Below, one piece after another: positions 59,530-64,000 of a stretch of 64,000 nucleotides of DNA. The translations under genes were made by a program, and so were the position numbers. Each line of letters opens with the position of its first letter. Positions within the stretch are counted from its first letter, which is position 1. Location: NCBI GenBank assembly GCA_947095585.1, contig OX352761.1, positions 91,887,833 to 91,951,832 on the forward strand, read 5' to 3'. The notes under the pieces are model-generated. The model was not told the origin of the DNA. It saw nothing but the letters and a program-made list of their open reading frames with translations, and made no database searches. Source of the stretch: Nephrocerus scutellatus. Taxonomy: Eukaryota; Arthropoda; Insecta; Diptera; Pipunculidae.

Positions 59530-59827
59530 ATAAATAATAATAATATTCGGCGCGACAGACCGTTGCGGTCCAAGGCCTAGCTTCTCGCGACCATTTATGT
59601 TGTGCATGTATATTTTTGGACCCAAATGGAAGGGACCTACAATTTAAGGCCGGATCCGAACGGCGAATTGAGAAGCTTTCCGTGAAAAGTTATTACTTTC
59701 GGAACGTTTGTCACCCATTCGCTAGAGGTGGGACACCGTGAAAAATATTTTTGATGTTACTGGGAATCGAACCACGAACCCCTGCTCAGTAGACATGCGC
59801 TTTTCCACTGAGCCACGGCGCCCACTC
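59530..59827 (-). mobile_element. tRNA-derived SINE, full length, in Hmgcr intron 1
   Basis: Perfect 12-bp target duplication AATTGTTAACAA at 59518-59529 and 59828-59839. On the minus strand: head GGGCGCCGTGGCTCAGTGGA, box B GGTTCGATTCCC, body GTTCGGATCCGGCCTTAAAT, end GGTCTGTCGCGCCGAATATT and an ATT tail. It lies about 150 bp downstream of the exon 1 donor. Confidence 0.95.
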
Positions 59828-59934
59828 AATTGTTAACAAGCTTTCGTTTAATAATTAATACCAACAGCGTCCTCTTCTGTTGAAAGTTCTGGAAAGCATG
59901 AGTTTTTGAACAAAATTTGTTCAAAAAACAAAGA

Positions 59935-60600
59935 AATAAAAACAACCCATAAAAATACATTTTTTTGTGTAAATTCTCTAATTGATACACAAAGTGCAAA
60001 GGGAGCCTCTTATCCTGATCACTCCAAAATTTTTACAAAAAGATACACATGTCTATAAAATTTAAAGAAAACCGGGCTAATTTTTAAAAATTTATATGGA
60101 AGCACCTCGGCCTTGGGGCCACTTCAAAATTTTTATAAAAAGCGTTAAACATGTGTGTATAAAATTTGAAGAAAATCGAGTAAATTTTTAAAAAAAATTT
60201 ATGGGGCCTTCCGTCACAGGGGCCCGATCAAGCCAAAAATTTTACAAAAAGTGTTGTCCGTCAGAGATACACTCGCGTATACAAACTTTAAGAAAATCAG
60301 AAGATCAGTAGCAAATATTTACAAAAAGCGGTGTCCATCGGAGATACACATGTTTATCAAATTTGAAGAAAATAGGGTATTTTTTTTTATAAAATTTGTA
60401 TGGGTGCCCCCCGACCCCGGAGCTCGATCACTTCTAATTTTTATAAGAAGTGTTGCCCAACGGAGATACACATGCGTATACAATTTTAAGAAAATCGGGT
60501 ACTTTTTTTATAAGATTTGTGTGGGTGCCCCCCGACCCCGGGGCCCGATAACTTCCAAATATTTACGAAAAGTGTATACGCCGGTTCATTTGAAGCCAAT
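59935..60600 (+). repeat. dispersed element with 123-bp monomers, in Hmgcr intron 1
   Basis: Left end ACAACCCATAAAAATACATT and TGTAAATTCTCTAATTGATA, then four to five monomers of uneven length (ACAAAAAGTGTTGTCCGTCA, GGGGCCCGATAACTTCCAAA). The right end is missing. Confidence 0.85.
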
Positions 60601-61860
60601 AACGGTGGGTTCTTTTGCTGACTAGAAAGTCCACGAACACATGATGTTTTGCATGACAAATGTGGTATATCGTAAATGTGCTATTCCGATTTTTGTAAGA
60701 CACCATTTCTCGTCCGAGGCTTATTTAGGGTTTCGTTATAATGGGTTTTTACGGTGTTAACCAGCAGCTCTTTCTTTTGTGGGGTAAAATTTCTGGCGAA
60801 CACCACATGCAGGTTTGATCGCACTTCCACAAGGCAGAATAGATACGGCACGTGCACACATATTATACTTTCTGTTCTGCTAATGGGGTAACCGCCAAAT
60901 CTAATAATTTTAAAATATTATTATTATTTAAAACGTTTTTATTAGCTCGCTTTCGTGTATGTCCGTCTGTTCGGGTGGAATTTTGTAATTGATTTAGGAA
61001 CTGGATGAACGTTGACAAATCACAATTTGTTTCAGATCAAAGCAGACTACTATGCACAATGCTAAACGTTTTAAATTAAAAATTTATTTTTATTAGCTAA
61101 CATGTTGGCAATATTTTTAAAACATATTGTTAATTACAACATTATTACAATTGCAAACTTAGCATTTGTATGTGATCAATTCAATCTCAATTATTGATAC
61201 ACTGGTTGGGGCTCTGTCTGATCAATTTGACTCGGACAAATTTCTGTGGCATTGCACAAATTGTAAATTGAATAAATGTTATAACATGTTATACTTAAAT
61301 GTTTCTTGTGTGACACTGAACTAAAGACATTGGACAAAAACCAGTGTGAAGTTCACAATTTTTTTTTATGAAAATGTCTACAACGTCATCAACAACATTG
61401 AAACGAATCTAAGTGGTGCCGTGCACAAGTGTACAAGTGTACTTACGTGACTAATTACTTAAAATCTAGTTTTTACTTAAAAATATTTAAAATACCAGAG
61501 TCCAACTACTCACAAAAGGAGTTCAAGGTGTTGTAATTTCGTTTTAAACCATACGTTTAATAGCACTCGTATTTATAATAACAGACGCTCAAGCTCTCAA
61601 TCAAAGTAGCTGTACGATCAGTGTTTTGTCACAGCATCATTAGTATTACCTTTTTTTTTTTTGCTATGAACATTTTATGTACATGATGGTTTCAAAGGTA
61701 TTTGTTAATTCAGGGGCAATATCGTTGCGTCGTTATATGGTTATTATTTTTCGACATTAAATATTTGGTTTTTGTTCAAGAAACGTCAGTTTCTAAAATT
61801 GGATAGATATCTATCTTGTTTAAAGTATGCATGCGTGATCCATGTTTTACCAGAAATGGC
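60601..61860. other. intronic stretch, nothing recognised
   Basis: Presumed Hmgcr intron 1. No second exon was found by looking for the expected membrane-domain sequence. Confidence 0.45.
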
Positions 61861-61869
61861 TGTCGAAAT

Positions 61870-62063
61870 TAAAGTTAAAGTCATCATCGTTTTTAGCTTT
61901 ATAACTGGTGTCTTGGCCTTCAGCCAGAAATCTCTTTACCCGTCTCCATTTTGAGCTGATGTCAGCCGAATTGGTTATCCCTACATCCAACACTTCCTGG
62001 CCTACGCTATTCTCTCTTCTCTCTCTCTATCTATCTATCTCTCTCTATCTCTCTCTCTATCTA

Positions 62064-62160
<97 letters not shown>

Positions 62161-62265
62161 TAAAGTTAAAGTCATCGTCGTTTTTAGCTCCATAACTGGT
62201 GTCTTGTCCTTCTGCAAGAAATCTCTTTACCCGTCTCGATTTTGAACTGATGTCATCCGAATTGA
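61870..62265 (-). repeat. direct repeats (about 105 bp) flanking a CT microsatellite
   Basis: 61872-61975 and 62162-62265 share GTTAAAGTCATCNTCGTTTT, AACTGGTGTCTTGNCCTTC and AAATCTCTTTACCCGTCTC. On the minus strand both are open and read RVKRFLAEGQDTSY and KNDDDFNFN. The microsatellite between them, (TCTC/TATC)n, spans 62011-62157. Probably a coding fragment of an unidentified transposon duplicated around the simple repeat. Confidence 0.8.
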
Positions 62266-62269
62266 CACT

Positions 62270-63025
62270 TTCTTGTCCACGCCATTCTCTCGGCGTGTTT
62301 TTGGCTAACTTAGCTGCTGTGTCTTGGCCACCGCCGGAGTCTTGTGAGCTTAATTTTTTGTCGACCGTATATACAAGGCACGAAGACTATAGTGTTGCAT
62401 AACAGTTTCTTGAATGTTACGGTATAGTTTTTGGATTTGAAGTTTTAATAGACGTTAGTAGGATTTATTGGCTTAAACCAACCGTGCACTTATTTATTAT
62501 TCTTACTTACTATCTCTTCGTTTAAGAAGAGTCGCTTGATTGCGTTGACTCGATACTAAAACCAAGAATATAGTGGTATGATTTGATGTTGTTTTATCCT
62601 CATCAAGTTCCGGTTGTCGCGGCGATCTATGAACACGTTGTCTATGATTACACTATCGGTGGACTAACAGATGGATATTGGAACCTTTTTTTCGCAACGA
62701 CCGAATTCTTACTGGATGTCGGAAGTAAGAACACTCTTCCTGTAGGGAAATGTAAAGTGCTAATATCAATCACATTTATAAACCGATTTTTATAGGTTAT
62801 AGGCTCTAGTCTAGGGAGGCCAGGACCGGACCCCGGTTGTAGAGCAAAATATGATGATGAGAGAGCTCTAGTTGACTTCTCATCACGCGGTGGTAAGAGG
62901 AAGGCGGGTAGCGAAGCACCCGGGAACAGTTAGGTTTTAAAAGTGGTCGAATCAGTTGTGTGATGTGGTCTGGATTATTCGAATTCATGCAGGATAACTC
63001 GCCAGTGCACACGACTGCGTATACA
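62270..63025. other. intronic stretch with unrecognised open frames
   Basis: Minus-strand reading continues the above frame (SSQDSGGGQDTAAKLAKNTP, about 62350-62290). A plus-strand 70-codon frame at 62583-62795 has no recognised family. Confidence 0.35.
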
Positions 63026-63027
63026 TA

Positions 63028-63966
63028 TCGGGTGTTTCAACAGGTGCGCTTCAACTTTTCTCCGATAGGGACGGCGAACGACGCCATATTTTTTATTGTT
63101 CTTTTATCATTTGGAAACTTCATTAGTATACATTTCATCATGGAACGCTACACATGTGAACAGCGATTGCAAATCGTGCAAATTTTTTATCAAAATAATC
63201 GTTCTGTTGCCGCTACTTTAAAAAATCATTTGCCGAAAAACCATCTTCAGCGATGAGGCTCACTTTTGGCTAGAAGGATTTGTCAACAAGCAAAATATGC
63301 GTTACTGGGCAGAAAGCAACCCACACGTGATTCATGAGGCACCGTTGCATCCCGAAAAAGTCACTGTTTGGTGCGGATTACATGCCGGCGGCGTCATTGG
63401 GCCATATTTTTTCATCGACGATAACGATCGCCACGTTACTGTTAATGGAAATCGGTACCGCGATATGATAAACGATTTTTTTTGGCCGCAATTGAATGGA
63501 ATGGACTTGGACGACATGTGGTTTCAGCAGGACGGAGCCACATGCCACACAGCACACGATACAATCGCGTTATCGAAGACTAAGTTCGATGAGCGTGTTA
63601 TTTCGCGAAATGGGCCCGTCCAGTGGCCGCCGCGCTCGTGTGATTTGACACCTCTAGATTATTTTCTTTGGGGTTATGTGAAGTCATTGGTCTATGCCAA
63701 TAAGCCGGCGACGTTGCAAGAGCTCAGAGCCAATATTGAACGTGAAATTGCTGGAATTTCGGCCGATTTATGCGAAAGAGTTGGGTTCAAAGATTGGACT
63801 TCGTAAAACGTGCACGCGGTGGTCATACAAAAGAAATCGAGTTTCATACTTAAATGTATCATATGTATATGTTCAAATTCGTTAATAAAAAAAAAGTTAG
63901 TTCAAAAGTCGAACAGTTTGTGTTTTATTCAAAAAAAAGTTGAAGTGCTCTTATTGAAAAACCCTG
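63028..63966 (+). mobile_element. mariner-family element with both terminal repeats, internally deleted
   Basis: Imperfect terminal inverted repeats of about 32 bp (GGGTGTTTCAACAGGTGCGC at the left, GGGTTTTTCAATAAGAGCAC as reverse complement at the right) are flanked by TA (63026-63027, 63967-63968). The transposase starts at ATG 63140 (MERYTCEQRLQIVQIFYQ) and continues to about 63240. A deletion then removes the rest of the DNA-binding domain and shifts the frame. It resumes at IFSDEAHFWLEGFVNKQN and reads on to 63806 with catalytic-type motifs FSDE, WFQQDGATCHTA and RSCDLTPLDYFLWGY (36 residues between the second and third Asp). A second frameshift near 63783 truncates the C-terminus. Not autonomous. 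Confidence 0.9.
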
Positions 63967-64000
63967 TACAATAAATTGGGTTGCTGATCAACCCAGAATG

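Noticed and set aside
61908..62195. Plus-strand Ser/Leu/Tyr-rich 95-codon ORF
   Set aside because: Its bulk is translation of the CT/TATC microsatellite.
59378..64000. Second coding exon of Hmgcr
   Set aside because: No stretch resembles the expected next membrane-domain sequence behind an acceptor, so the exon probably lies beyond the window.

Overview
The window is nuclear DNA from an insect, most likely a higher (schizophoran) fly. It is AT-rich, its genes have short GT-AG introns, and the four host genes resemble the Drosophila orthologues closely. A tephritid-like fly is plausible, but that is inference and nothing here fixes the species. There are no bacterial operons, rRNA genes or CRISPR arrays.

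Four host genes are supported. (1) A Synaptotagmin-14 orthologue on the minus strand (7934-10505): seven coding exons with one transmembrane segment and two C2 domains that lack most Ca2+-binding aspartates. The 5' exon(s) are missing. (2) Fkbp39 on the plus strand (27671-29157): three exons, a nucleoplasmin-like N-terminus, acidic and basic tracts and a C-terminal FKBP prolyl isomerase domain; coding exon 1 is only 10 nt. (3) mRpL9 on the minus strand (29403-30285): three exons encoding mitochondrial ribosomal protein bL9m with a presequence, convergent with Fkbp39. (4) The first coding exon of HMG-CoA reductase on the plus strand (59041-59377), followed by an intron of at least 4.6 kb that runs off the window.

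The remainder, well over 80%, is intergenic or intronic DNA built from transposon relics. 1-6 kb: Tc3-like and mariner relics, a 58-bp-arm palindrome, LINE fragments. 12-27 kb: tandem arrays, small foldback elements, a large foldback at 15.1-16.0 kb, a 3,398-bp tandem duplication (15946-22741) carrying a truncated LTR/gag-protease element, and a frameshifted jockey-like LINE (about 22976-25830). 30-45 kb: another LINE with a 329-bp exact duplication, two PIF/Harbinger-like elements plus a related inverted copy, satellite-like arrays. 45-58 kb: a Tigger/pogo relic, LINE and gag relics, many copies of a dispersed element with 123-bp internal repeats. 59-64 kb (Hmgcr intron): a tRNA-derived SINE, a CT microsatellite and an internally deleted mariner with both terminal repeats.

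The best-defined mobile family is a roughly 290-bp tRNA-derived SINE. Three copies have perfect 12-16 bp target-site duplications and others are truncated or decayed. I did not recognise a new multi-gene system. The most informative unusual structures are the 3.4-kb duplication, the palindrome and foldback, the SINE family, and the dispersed element whose 123-bp monomer keeps an open frame.
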